Positions 33,290-46,530 of a stretch of 64,000 nt of DNA are shown piece after piece. The notes below the pieces were generated by a model. That model searched no databases. It saw only the letters and a list, made by a program, of their open reading frames with translations, and was not told the DNA's origin. A program made the translations under genes and the position numbers. Origin of the DNA: Aphidius gifuensis (taxonomy: Eukaryota > Arthropoda > Insecta > Hymenoptera > Braconidae); NCBI RefSeq assembly GCF_014905175.1, contig NC_057788.1, positions 20,244,154 to 20,308,153 on the forward strand, written 5' to 3'. How positions within the stretch are numbered: position 1 is the stretch's first letter; each line of letters opens with the position of its first letter.

Positions 33290-36200
33290 ATGAAATGGTT
33301 TTTGTTTTTCGTGGTTCTTAATTCGTTGCATAAATACACATATGGTATGTTTATTTATTTAAACAAATACATAATAAGTTTATAATCGTTTATGATCATT
33401 TATATATTTAGCTATATTGTGCGATGAATATTTTTTAAATAATAATCCCAATATAGTAAATTATTTTGTGATACATTACATTTTTTTAAATAAATTATAT
33501 TATTAAGACAGAGTAATATTTTAATGGTTATCAATAATTTATTTTATTACTGAAGTATCATTTAAATAATGTGTTCTTTTAGAGAAAAAAAAAAAATTAT
33601 AAAATTTTATTTTCATTCTTATTATTGGCAATTTAATATTAATCTTAAATCTCTATATATAATTGAAAACTAAATTTTTTGTCGCAAATGTTCTTGAAAA
33701 CTACTCGACCGATTATCTTGATTTTTTCTTTAAATGAAAGAGAATATCACAAAGATGGCTTATGTCAAATATTTATTAATTGCAGGTGAAGAAATCACGA
33801 TGTTTGTCAATGTCAACGACACAGTTGATTTGAGAGTTGAAAAAGAAACACAACTAAGTTTACTATACAGTTGTAAAGCACAATTATATTCTGATACCAA
33901 AGTTCTTATTAAAAATTACACTTTAGTGGAAATGATAGTATGGGAATTGAATAAAAATGATAAGGATGTCAGGATGTTTTTTAAATTATTAGATTATCAT
34001 AAATCATGTTCATTCTCGATTTCACCTTTTTCAGTAGAATTTTATGGACATTGGATCGTTAATACTACTACTTATATTGGTGAAGATAAAGAAAACCTGT
34101 ATAGTTACAAATATCAAGAATTTTACTTAACAATTCCCCCAAAAGTATTGACATATTTATTTACTTACAAAAATTAATTTGTATTTTAAACATGTATATA
34201 TTTTTTTTAATCATTAATTTGCAGGAAAATATCAGCTATCCAAAAGATTATCATTCTGAGTATACAAATAACACAGGTACCTAATTTCTCAATTTATTTA
34301 TTATAATAAAATAAGATATGGTTTTTTTACCATCATTAATTACATTAGTCAAAATATAATTTTCAATTATTTCATCAATACAATAATATGTATATATGTA
34401 TAAACTTTTGTTTTTCATGTGATTAGAAAAAAATGGTACCAACGATGTTTACTGTTTCGATAATAATCCAATTTCACTGAGACCAAGAAAAGTATTTGGA
34501 CATGTAATAAAATGCTTAGCAATTCATTATTATAAGTTCCATGAGAAAAAAAATACGGAAAAACTCAATTCTCATACTCATAATCTCGAAAAAAAGGTTT
34601 ATGGAATTTATCCAAGTACTATTTTTATTTACTGGGAATGACAGAAGTTGTCAATTTAAAATAATTCAAATGAAATTCATAAACCCGTTGTGTGAAAGAT
34701 GGGAAATACCCAAGTGGAAAAAATATATTTATGTAATTCATATTTAATTTATATTCAATGGAAATATAAATTAAATTTAATGGATATACAGATTTGGGCA
34801 TACTAAAATTAAATTTAGAAAAAAATTTCGAACAAATATAAATTAAATTTAAAATATGTACAAGTTTGGACATACTAAAATTAAACTTTTTCTAAATTTT
34901 TTCTTAATTTTTTTTTTATTTTTTGTAAATTTTTTTTTAGTATGTTCAAAACTGTATATATTTTAAATTTAATTTATATTTTTTCTAAACCTTTTCTAAA
35001 TTTTTTCTAAATTTAATTTTAGTATGCCCAAATCTGTGTATATTTTAAATTTAATTTATATTTTTTCTAAATTTTTTCTAAGTTTTTTTTAAATATAAAG
35101 TAAATTTCCATTAAATATATTTTTTCCACTTGGGTAAGGACGTTTTATAAAAACTATCAATTAACAGACGAACCATCATATCAAATAGATACATTTGATA
35201 TTCATAAGATATTGGTAAATCACGGATTTTATTTATTAAAGAGCTTTTATTGAACATATATATTTAAATAAATATGTCAAGATGATCAATTAAAGACTAA
35301 TCTTTTGAATGTAAAATCTGTAATCAATATACATACACTGATAGTACTAATTAATTTTAACAGATGCCTAAACTACCTGTAAGGGAACTAACACCAATAC
35401 GAGGATCAGCGTACATCAAAATTGAAAAATTAAATACCGTAACAAACAGTACAGATTCGAAATTTGAATGTCAATTTAATCCTAGAGATGGACAAACAGA
35501 AAAGGTAAATTTATAATTTGGAAACAAAAAAAAAAAAATTATATACATTAAAATAGTTTTCGAAATATATATTGTGACGAGTCTCGCTCGTCCACCTTAA
35601 ATTAAAATTATATTTATTTTTCTTTGTTAATTTTTCTATTTTTTTTATTTGTTATTATTATTGTACGGTTGACCAGTATCGCTTTTATTATTTTTACTGG
35701 CGTGAGTAAAGAGGGGAAAAACCGGTTTTGTACACCTAATAATATCCCCTCTAGTACTACCATTCCCACCGTGTGCCCTACTATGCTTTTGACTGGTCAA
35801 TTTGGGTAACTTAATTGAGATTGGTCCATATCAGTCATAGTGGGAATAAAATTGGAAAGGGTAGAATCACAGCTATTTAAGCTGTGGCACAGCACACACC
35901 GCACACACAACACACATTCCCTTGCCTACAGCCGTAGGGTCCAGGTTCTCTGGCGAGTCATCCCAGAACCTCGGACAACCCTTCCCTTGCCCACTTGGAA
36001 TTGGAGTCATCCATTCCATAGCTTTAGGAAGTGGAGCCATCCCTTCCACCAAGGTCTAGGAGTAGGAGTCATCCATCCTAAGATTTCCCCTTTACCTTGG
36101 TCATTGTTAGTATTGTGTGGTTCTTTTGTCTCCCTTTGTTAGTAAGCGTATTTGGTCAATCATTTATTGTGTTGTATTTGGATATTTGATAGATTTTCGT

Positions 36201-39200
36201 ATTTAATTATTGAATAAACTTGGTTAATTTTGAGTACATTAATTATCGTTTTGTTGAGTGATTTATTTTCCTCTTGTTTTATCATTTAAGTGACGTAATT
36301 TTAATATTCTTTACCCGTCCTTTGAGCCCAGGCAAAAAACTTGATTTTAAGATTTACTATTTCAGGTCCGGATCAACATCTTTGGATTATTGTGCGTTAT
36401 TTGGATTATTGTGCGTTGTTTGGATTATTTGGATTATTGTGTGCTATTTGGTTATTTGGTTATTTGGATATTTGGCTATTTGGTTAGTTTTAAGGTCGTT
36501 TTGTTGCTTTAGCGGCGTAGAATAAAGCAACTGGCATATTTTAGTTGTCGTTTTTGGTGATTTTAGCGGCGTAGAATAAAATCCCGGTAGTTTTAGTGAC
36601 GTTTTTGGGTTGTTTTAGCGTCGTAGAATAAAATTTACTGTCCCCCCTTTGTCTGAAAAATTCGTTGATCCGAGCCTGTAGGTAAAATCTAAAAATCGAG
36701 TGAGAAGGTAACATGTCACGTTACAATATACTATATATGAATATCAGTTACACAGTTATATACTACATTAATTTTTCTTATTTTCAACTATATAGACCAG
36801 GAGGATTATGTGAATCTAAATTGTAAATAAATAAATTTTTTATAATTGGTTTCAGATGAAATTACCAGAATACATTAATAGTATCCTTCCACAAGATGAT
36901 TTTTATCGTCGAATCGATTATGAAAACGATTATGCGTATTTTTTTTATGCCAAATATCATGGAAATTATAATTGCACTCTTCACAGAAAAAATATAGCTA
37001 ATAAAGTATATCATTTTAAAACGTGTAAAATATATCAGGATTCAATAATATTATTTGACGGTACATTAAAAGAAGCATGGTCTAGAAGTTGTAATGATGT
37101 TCTAGCTATTGATAGATCAATGTTTTTGTTCTGGTTAACAGGTTATCTCCCGGCAAATATATATAAAGAAAAAACACAAATTATTATTGAAATGCCAAAT
37201 GGGACTTTGATAGGTACCTATTCCACTATGTTGGAACGTAATTATTTATCTAGAAAAGTGTCTATTATTGACAATGGTCCTTGGAAATTGACATACTACA
37301 ATGTTTTATCAAAAAATTCTCAGTATCCAGAATTTACACAATTTTATTCTGTCACGACTTGGGGTACAGTTTATAGATGATTTAATTTTTTTAAATTGAA
37401 TGAACTGAAAAAATATTACATGTAAAAAAAATGTATATATTAATAATTACATAATTTTTTCTTTCTATTTGCACAGATTCAACTCGTGTCAAAGTTATTG
37501 TAGATATGTCTATAGACAATTCTAGTATCTCAGTATATAATATAAAAGAAAACCCGAAAAGATGTTTATTTTTATCAACTAATAGAACTGTCATTGAAGA
37601 ATCTAAACCCCAAGTTTATAACGTTAAAAGGTAATATACATTTTACCATTGAAAAAAAAAAAAATTTTGAAAAATTAATTGGATTATTTACAGATTAGGT
37701 TGTTTTATTCAAAACTACGAGATAGATAAGCTTAATGAGTGTAAATTTGAAATGAATCAATCCTTGGAAAATAATTATGGTGTAAAAGAGCTTTCAATTG
37801 ATTATGGAAATTTTACAATCAATCGGACAATAATTTTACAAAGGAATTTTAATGGAATAAAAAATTATAATAAAATATCAGATATGAAGGAAAAAAATAG
37901 CCATTTCGTAAAATATAACGATGAATTTTTGGTAAATTTATATTTATATAAATATGACGCATTGTATATATATTATGATTAATCTATTTGTATTTTTTTT
38001 TTATGAATTAAAGGTAAATTGTTCCCACAATATACCACTTTTATTTTGTAGAATTCAAGCTCCCACAGAAAAAGTAACACACATAACTGACAAAAATTCA
38101 TTGAAAGCTGGTAATTGTTCGATGCTTGTAGAAAATGCAAATATATTAGATCACAATGGAACATGGAAATGTCAACTTGCTTTTAATGAAAGCAACATTG
38201 GAAGCACAATTATTGAATACTTTTTTTCCGTGCAAGTGAGAAGTAAGATTATTTTTATTTAATAGAAATTATATTGTATGAGTTCAATATTTTTATTTCA
38301 ACAGATTTTTATGTTAGATCTTCTATTGAATATATTTATGAAAATGTTGAAACAATTATAAAACAAGTAGTTTTGCATTGTGAAATATCAAATTATATAA
38401 AAAGTTTCAAAAGTGATTTAATTGGAAGTCATGAAATAGATTATTGCTTGTGGAATCATCCAAATGGATCCATCATTTCCAAAAATTCGAATAAATACAC
38501 AGTCAATACTATTACATCATTTTCATGTGTCCTAACAATACACAGTAAATATATAATATTTATTTCATGCAAATTTATATAATTTTTCAAATTATTAATA
38601 ATAATACTGAAACAATGATTCTTGTTTAATAGGTCTGTATGAAGAAGATCTTGGCAATTGGAGTTGTAACCCTCATCTAAAACTTTTATCTAACTTGAAC
38701 TTATATGATACTATTCATTTGATTGAAGTTCCAAGAATGTTCATACTGAAAAGTATAAATTGTTGACCAATATAATTATATTTATGTTAGTATAAGATTA
38801 TACAATTTTTTTTCTTTTAGATTATAAAATTACTCCAGAGCTGAAACGTAACATTACCTACACTTCTCATCACCAAATTGCATCAACTGGTCCTGGTCTT
38901 GATTGTCACATACTTCCAACGGTTGAAGCAGATATGATTAGTTGCAAATGGACTAAAATCAATAGTAACAATATTAATTTTACAGCTAATGAACCTGATA
39001 CCGGACATTATGTTCCTCGAAAAAACAACTCTGTATGTGAACTTCGATTTAATTGTAAGTATATCTATATTGTATATGATGATTAATAATGCGTCTTGTA
39101 ATAATATTTATATTGAGACTGTCACTGATGGGACATATTCATATTTATTTTGTCAATTTAATAGATTGGGAAGAATATGGTGATGAATTGGATTATGGAA

Positions 39201-39607
39201 TATGGAGATGTTGCGTTAACATTACCAACAGTGTTGATCAAACAATTTGTCGAGACATTGAATTGCCCAACGAAGTATACCGTCCTCTAAAAGAAGGGAT
39301 TGGAATTTATATATTTATTTTAGTTGTAATTCTTTGTTTACTTGTTGTTTTTTGCTCTTGTTTTTATTTCATCATAAAAAAATTGAAAGAACTATTAGAC
39401 AAAAAAAAAGAGAAACGAAGAAAGTCAAGAAGACGAAGAGCAGCGAGCCAACGAAGTCGAGCAAGGTCAGCAAGTCAGCAACGTCGAGCACGGTCATCAA
39501 GTCACCCAAGACAACCAACATCATCGTTACCATCGAGCCAACAAGATGCACAAGCTTCACGAATAATGTCTGCAAAGATACCAGCAGAGCCAAATATATA
39601 CGTCTGA
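33290..39607 (+). CDS. Ig-like type I membrane protein, 13 exons, exon 4 damaged
   Basis: Exons by splice-site reading: 33290-33344, 33786-34144, 34225-34276, 34427-35214 (MITE inside), 35364-35504, 36856-37363, 37477-37630, 37694-37931, 38014-38242, 38305-38544, 38633-38752, 38821-39054, 39165-39607; phases agree apart from one base in exon 4. Without the MITE it would encode about 1,045 residues. It starts with a signal peptide (MKWFLFFVVLNSL), has several divergent Ig-like modules with the D-x-G-x-W-x-C motif (DHNGTWKC, EEDLGNWSC) and C-x-W strands (YCLWNHPNG), many N-x-S/T sites, one membrane span (IYIFILVVILCLLVVF) and an Arg/Ser-rich cytoplasmic tail. Exon 4 has a frameshift (TGA at 34639-34641) that one extra T in the 34621-34630 T-run would cure, and a MITE at 34719-35134. 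This allele is thus probably inactive unless those changes are assembly or individual-specific. I do not recognise a named family. Confidence 0.65.
34719..35134. mobile_element. TA-flanked MITE inside exon 4 of the Ig-like gene
   Basis: Ends CCCAAGTGGAAAAAATATAT and ATATATTTTTTCCACTTGGG are inverted, flanked by TA (34717-34718 and 35135-35136), as for Tc1/mariner-type elements. Removing the element and one TA restores the protein text …CERWEI|RTFYKNYQ… in frame, so it entered coding sequence. The interior is AAATTTAATTTATATT palindromes. Confidence 0.9.
35573..36725 (+). mobile_element. Solo LTR, copy B, in an intron of the Ig-like gene
   Basis: TGTGACGAGTCTCGCTCG...CACGTTACA with a 4-bp ATAT duplication (35569-35572, 36726-36729). 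It is 1153 bp and matches copy A (26623-27751) in opposite orientation. It lies in the intron between exons 35364-35504 and 36856-37363, in the same direction as the gene (TG end first). Confidence 0.9.
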
Positions 39608-39829
39608 TATATTAAAATAATAGTAATGAATCTTATAAAAAAAAATGTCAGATTAATTACATATTTTTTCAGATAATTTTTGGAGATTATTCTTTCTATC
39701 TAATTTTAATTTTATGTACTTCTTTGTTTTCTTTAGTAATCATTGATTATGGTAATGTTCTCAATCAATATAAAAATTAAGTTGATGAGATTAAAATATA
39801 AATTTAAAAAATACAAATATTAATGTACT

Positions 39830-40180
39830 CATTTATTGACAATTAATATTATTTTTCAAGTTAAAAAGTAAATACACCCAACTAAAAATAAATAAAGTTT
39901 TTTTTCCAAATGTACTGATAATGGTTACAAGTTTCCAAAATAAGAGATAATAATATACTTTAGAAATTAAAAAATACAATAATATATGAAAACAGAAAAT
40001 AAAATTTGATAAAACAAAAAAAAAAAAAAATACGTGACAATTTTTCATTTTTAAACCAGTAGTGTTATCAGTGATTACAATATGTTAGTACTTGACGAAT
40101 ATATGAAAATGAGCTGAGCTTTGTTTTAAAATTAATATACTGATGTCTCCTTCGATCTATCTTAAGGAACCATTTCAACA
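39830..40180 (+). pseudogene. 5' remnant of a second Ig-like gene copy
   Basis: The sequence parallels 32990-33300 (GTGTTATCAGTGATTACAAT; GATCTATCTTAAGGAACCAT) but is cut just before the start codon region and joined to DNA that matches 58370 onward. It marks the start of the duplicated block that carries LRR copy 1. The 39608-39830 stretch before it is AT-rich 3' flank of the Ig-like gene. Confidence 0.6.
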
Positions 40181-41399
40181 AGGAAATTTTAGCATTTGCA
40201 TTTTTTTTTATATTTTTTAAATATTAATTTTGTAATGACAATTTATTGTAAAATAATTTCAAATTAATCGCCACTTTATTTTAAATATATAAATTATAAA
40301 AACGAGCTTTATACCATAAGTCCTTACCAATAAAAACAGCTTATCATTGACATTAGCATTTTTATTATTTATATAGCTTATAATATGTTTATATGTATCA
40401 AATAAGTCGGTAATTTTCATGTGCTTAGTTGTTTTTTTCTTATCTACATGCTGTATATCTGAAAATAAATAATGTGAAGCGAGCGGAGCATTTTTTTAAA
40501 TTTCGTAAAAAAAAACTAAACCCACGAAAATTACGTACTAATTATTATGAGTTATTTTACTGACGCTACATGATTTTCATTGCTTACAAAGACCTGCTCA
40601 ATAAAATATTCGCTAATAAAGAAACTATTCTTAATTTTCATGTCATGGAAAGATTCGTCAACGAATAAAATTAATATTTTGTTTAATAATTTATTATTTA
40701 TAATAAAGCGTTTTAAAATTTGAATGTATTTCGAATTTACATCATTTTTTTATTTTCTTTTGTAGTTAATAAATTTATATATGTCAATAAATTGAATTTA
40801 AATTTATTTAGAATAATCTATATATGGTTAAAAAACAAAATCGAATTTAAAATTCTTTTTCAAAGATTATTTTATAAACTTGTATAATCGTAACTAATAA
40901 TTTTTTTCTTCAACTTGATGTTTCGATGTAAACAAATCAAATTATCTACAAAAAAATAAAAATATATTTTTTCCAAGAGAAAAAAATTAAAATAAAAGTA
41001 AATAAGAAAATTTTTGTTATATACATTTTGTATATATGAATAATGATTAGAATTCATATTTCTGAACAATTCAAATTATTAGAGTAAGCAACATGCGTCA
41101 TCAGATCACATGATAATGATTTTAGTAAAAAATAAATAAAAGATAAAATTAATATGTTTTTTAAACTCTGCTTTTAGATGTAGAAAAGATAAGAAAAAAA
41201 TATGGCAAATAGTACATTTAATCTCAGTTAAATGTGAACAATAATAAAATTATGAAGAGATATAATAAATTATATTCAAGGTGTGATAAGTTGTCCCTAT
41301 AAAAAGGCTAGACAATTAATTAAAATAATTAGATCTTTGTCATCAGTATAAACTCATGGTATCTATTCGAATCAGTGCGTTAAAACTATATATTCAACG
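40181..41399 (+). promoter_or_regulatory. Upstream region and TATA box of LRR copy 1
   Basis: The ~1.2 kb before the LRR start is closely matched at 58370-59737. It ends with CCCTATAAAAAGG (TATA core 41298-41305) about 95 bp before the ATG and an initiator-like TCATCAGT near 41340. The high conservation of this core between the two copies supports use as a promoter. Confidence 0.6.
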
Positions 41400-44300
41400 A
41401 TGAATAATATTAATTTTTTAAGTACAATAATTAAATTAATATTCATCATACATCCATCATTTGTTTTTTCGGAAACAACTTATTGTTATACAACTATTTT
41501 GGGAACCTACAAAAGTTGTGAGGCAGGTACTTGGACATTTTTTAGCGAAAACAATTCAGCTATCAATATATATCCGGATAAAATTGAAATCACAAATAAA
41601 AAAAATTTTGTGAGCCATCTAGACTCGCGGGTTTATTATGTGTAAACATCTTCGGCGTGTTTCTACGAAAAATTCCTACGAATATCTCGAATAGTTTTCA
41701 AGTTATAATATTTTTTTAAAATTTCGATATATCGATTTTTTTTTATTTATTCATTTAATAATGGAAGTCGATTAAACTCATCAAGGAGAAAAAAAAATCA
41801 AATACAATTTTTTGATCGCGCGAATAGTTTTCGAATTATCGATATCTTTCTAATGTTAATGATAATTTTTTTCATAATTGATAATATAATAGAGCTAAGT
41901 AAAAAAATAAGGCTAAGTAAAAAATATAGCTAAGTAAAAAATATAGCTAGGTAAAAAATATAGCTAAGTAAAAAATATAAGGAAAAATATAGAAGTAAAG
42001 TTATGTAGATATTGTGTGTTTGGCTATAAATGCTAAGTAAAAAAAATATAGCTAAGTAAAAATATAGTTAAGTAAAAACCTAGCGACCATGTAAAAACTT
42101 GGATATATTCATTATTTTCGAAAAAATATATATTCGTGCAACTATACGCGACAATCAATAATTAGCAGTTTTGAAAAAACAAAAATTTCGACTTTTTTTT
42201 TTGAGAAAAAAAAATTGTACACATTTTAAAAAAAATATCGATAATTTGATAACTATTCGAGATATAAAAATTTTTATTGGGCTTTTTTTTTAGCTTGGCG
42301 AGTTCTATCGATTGCCTTTATTAATATTAAAAAAAAAAACTTAATATATCGAAATATATAAGTTATTATAACTCGAAAACTATTCGCGATATCGAATTTT
42401 TTTATGTTGACTTTTTTTTTTACTTGACGAGATTCATTGATGGCCATTATTAAATTCGAGAATTAATCGTTATTTCAATAACTACGATTTATAACCGATA
42501 AATAGCCGTTTTTCCATATTTCAACTCCATTTTAACCACTGCGCATTCGTAGGAATTTTTTTCCGTATTTTTCCCGTAATCGTTGAAAATTTTCTATAAA
42601 ACCGAATAAAATAACATGTTGTCCCGGTTATGATAATATCTTCTGAAATTCTTCTGTACAATTACAATAATAATTTTCTCTTTCAAACTAACACATCAGT
42701 CATCATGTCTATTTCTCTTTTTAAAACATAAAATTAGTCAATATTATAAATAAATTATTATTGTATAATAATTCAATATTATGTTTTGTATTTAGGAATA
42801 TTATTTTATATAAACAATAATAATAGGTATATTAATCTTGTAAATGAAAATACTTGCATATGCATGTATATATATGTACAATATGAACTTTTCTTCGCCT
42901 AACAAATGCAAATTAACTAATAAATACAAATAAAATACTTGTATATTAATATATACAACAGCGCATATATATATATAATAATGAATAAATTAAATATATA
43001 AATACGCGCATTTAAATTCATCTATACTACAGAACGGCTGATGGTAACGGTTACCGACCGATTACCATGGCGCTGCAAGGCGCAATGTAGGCTGAGGGTG
43101 CGAACTCGACACGCAAAAGTTTGCGTTTTACGGCTTAATTCTAAACATGGCGCCTCCGTGATTTAATCCACCCGCTCGACAATGTTTAATTCACACGCGC
43201 GTTTAAATCACTCGAAATTACTATATATTGCCAAAATATCACTGAAAAATGTAGTTGTGTGTAATGTATCTAGTGTTCAAAGCTTGGATCATGGAGGCGC
43301 CATGTTTAAAATTACGGCAGCCATGTTTAGAATTATGGCAGCCATGTAAAAACGCAAACAGAAAATGGATTCCTGCCCAGATCCGTTACCGGATCTGACG
43401 TCTAAACTCTATGTTTTTTCCTTTTACTCTTACCCAACCCGCGCCTAAAGATGTTTACACATCAAAAAGTTAACGTTATTCAAAATAATGCATTGAAAAA
43501 TATATCATCTTTGTCCATCAAATCTTTAAAACTCAATTTGGCTGATGTAAAATTGCATATTGAACCACTTGCATTTTCAAATTTACTATCATTGGAAAAT
43601 CTTGAAATTAATTCAGCTTCAGTTTTGCTGGACCCCGATATTTTTTATGATTTGAATAATTTGAAATATCTCAAAATTCAACTGGCCAATAAAACGAAAT
43701 CATATCTCAATGATGTATTAAATAAACATCCGAATTTACATGAATTGGAATTTTTCAATCATCAAGATGCTGATATTTGCGATTTTACTAGTCGAGATAC
43801 TTCTCTCAATATTCTACATATTCAATATACTCAAAGTTCCCTGAGAGTAATATCTCGTCATTCATTTTATTGTTTAAAAAATCTTCAACATCTGACAATA
43901 ACTGAGAGCAATTTAAATTTTATTGTTCCTGGTACATTTAATGCATTGAAAAAATTGAAAAAAGTGTCTATCGTATCAAGCAAAGAACTGACTCGAATAC
44001 CTTCAAATGTATTCAATGTTCGAAGTTTTGAAATTATAAATTTGAGTAATAATTCAATTGAACAAATTGATAATGGAGCATTTATAACTGGAAGTAATAG
44101 ATTATTATTACTCAACTTGAGTTCTAATTCATTGCAAGTTATTCAAGAAGGAATTTTTCAAAATATTCATTGCAAGGTTATTGATCTTACGAAAAATAAA
44201 TTAGTCTATATCGTTGATGGGGCATTTAATGTATCACAAATTGATACAATTTATTTATTTGACAATAATTTATTTTTGCTTGATCATTCGAGTTGGGGTT

Positions 44301-46363
44301 TTAATGTCAATACCATTATTTATTTAAAATACACAAACGTTGATATTGCATTATATCAATTAAATAAATCAATGAGTTCAATGGATCACAATGAGAACAT
44401 ATGTTACTTGAGTCAAAGTTATTATTTTAAAATTTGTAAAACATCACGTACGAAACTTAAATCAGTAAAAAATCTCACTGATGATTGGCAACCTCAATCA
44501 CTTGAAATAACTGATAACAATATTTCATCAATTGGAGAGAATGCATTTAATAATTTGAGTATAAAAGTTTTGATGATAAAATCTGCTGTTGAGAAGTTTG
44601 AATTATTTCCTGCATCATTTGCTGGATTGAATCAACTTAGAATGCTCAAACTCAATACTAAACCAATTCATATTAAAACATATATTTTTGATCAACTAAC
44701 GTCATTAAGTTTTCTTGAAATTTCAGTAGATGAATATTCCGATATTCCTCTCTGTAAATTATTCAAAAATCTCAGGTTTTTTGAAAGCTTACAACTTATA
44801 CGTCAACGTGGAATTGATATTTGTGATAATAAATTATGCACAAATAATAATTTTAATATATCAGCTCTTCATTATGAAAATGGAACATTTACAAATTTAC
44901 AAAAAAATGCATTTTCGTGTTTAAAAAAACTTAAATTTCTCTCTGTAAAGAGTAGCAATCTTGAAGTCATTGAAGCAAATGCATTTGATGGTCTTGATAA
45001 TATAAAACATTTGATTTTGGCATCAAATAAAATAAAATCAATTGATAATAAAGTATTTATGAATAAAAATTTATCACTTCTTGACTTGAGTTATAACTCA
45101 TTGACTCATATTAAAGAAGATACATTTTTTGGTCTTAAAACAAAGGCATTAGATATATCATATAATCAAATTATTGAAATTGATGATGGTGTATTTAAAG
45201 ACATGAATCTTGAGCATCTATTTTTCTATCGTAATGTTGGTGTTTTTAATAATTCTCGTTATTGGTATCTTGATGATTCACAAATTGAAAATAACTGTGT
45301 TAATCAAGATACATACAGAATTTGTATAAAAAGAAAAACTCTAACATCTGTTGATATACCCAATAAATATTTATTTTCTAAATCATTTTTGTCGTCTTTT
45401 GTCGGATGGCTTACAACAAGTGATACACTTAAAATATCTGACGAGAGAATATCGTCAATGGGTAAATATGTATTTAAAGATTTGCAATTTACAAATTATC
45501 CAAAAACATTAATTATTTATAAAAATATTAGAAGTGAATTTTTCATTCATCCTGAATCATTTGATGGTTTGTTAAATTTGGAAAATTTAGAATTAAATGT
45601 TGGACCAGTTGACCTCAAAGAAAATTTATTTGATGGTTTAATATCACTAAAATATTTAAAAATTGAAATTAAATATAATCCACAATCACCTTCGAAATAT
45701 ATCAATAATGTATTAAAAACTGTTCCAAGTTTGAGAGTATTGGAAATAGAGAATAGTGATTCAGTTAATATTTGTGAAAATCCAAGATCCAATAACAATT
45801 TACTGTCTATCACAGGTCTTTATTATACTGGTGGATCAATCAGTAAATTACCAACAAATTCATTATTGTGTCTACAGAATCTGGAAAAATTGTCAATAAC
45901 ACAAACACAACTGACAACAATTGAAGCTGGTGTATTTGATTCAATGGATACTCTTAAATATATAAATTTGGCATTCAACAAAATAACTCATATTTCTACT
46001 GGTGTTTTTAATTATTTAAATAACTTAATTACACTCGAGCTGAATCATAATAAAATCAATGACATCGAGAGTAAATCATTGTTAAAATCTGGTAATAATA
46101 ATTTACGTCTTCTCAATTTAAGTTACAATGAATTCACAATTATTAAGAAAGATACTTTTAAAGATATTAAATGCAAATATCTAGATTTATCACAAAACAA
46201 AATTAGCATTATTGAAAATGATGCATTCGAAAATACTAATATTTATGATATATTTTTACTTAATAATTGTTTCAGTACTCCAGTAAAAAAAGTTTGGAAG
46301 ATACCTTCATTTACTGTTGTTCATCTTAAAAACTTTTATCCTTTTCCACATAGTCATTTATAA
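41400..46363 (+). CDS. Secreted three-module LRR protein, copy 1, with 1.84 kb insertion
   Basis: The reading frame is 41400-41609 plus 43451-46363, together 1040 codons, ~90% or more alike to copy 2 by eye. The first part has the signal peptide (MNNINFLSTIIKLIFIIHPS...FS) and the C-x10-C cap CYTTILGTYKSC, up to EITNKK. The insertion starts there. Without splicing, translation stops at 41643-41645. A possible donor (TTT|GTGAGC at 41610) and acceptor after a pyrimidine tract (CCTAAAG|ATG at 43450) would remove 1841 nt and keep the frame, adding eight residues (NF then MFTHQK, net) relative to copy 2. The rest has LRRs of the L-x2-L-x-L-x2-N type, e.g. SLEITDNNISSIGENAFNNL. No membrane span or GPI signal. 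It is either a gene with a young intron or a pseudogene. Confidence 0.75.
41605..43463. mobile_element. Insertion in LRR copy 1 coding region
   Basis: Absent from copy 2, where AAATAAAAAAGTTAACG is continuous. TGTAAACATCTT (41641) and AAGATGTTTACA (43448) are inverted near the ends, and TACGAAAAATTCCTACG / CGTAGGAATTTTTTTCCG form an inner inverted pair (41660, 42546). It contains an AGCTAAGTAAAAAATAT array (41890-42080) and a GC-richer right part (43030-43460) with GGCGCCATG palindromes. Exact ends are blurred by A-runs. Confidence 0.7.
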
Positions 46364-46446
46364 TACATATTTGCTATTTCCATATATACAAAAGAAAAAA
46401 TTTATTATCTATCTACGTGTGTATATACTTGGACGATTATTTGTTT

Positions 46447-46461
46447 AATAAAGGCAATAAA
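46447..46461 (+). terminator. Polyadenylation signals of LRR copy 1
   Basis: Two overlapping AATAAA signals (AATAAAGGCAATAAAA) 85-95 bp after the stop. The same GCAATAAAAACACAATT context follows copy 2. Confidence 0.7.
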
Positions 46462-46530
46462 AACACAATTTTGTAATTGACCATTTTATTTTTTTTAAAG
46501 CTGTTTCGAAAAAAAATAAAAAAAATTTTT

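Noticed and set aside
34577..34645. A 48-nt intron in exon 4 of the Ig-like gene that would bypass the frameshift
   Set aside because: GT and AG are present, but the phases do not restore the downstream frame and the length is below what these genes use.
43885..44115. Minus-strand frames inside the LRR genes (also 45547-45813, 60358-60588, 62017-62283)
   Set aside because: They are mirror images of LRR codons on the coding strand and are conserved only because the coding strand is.
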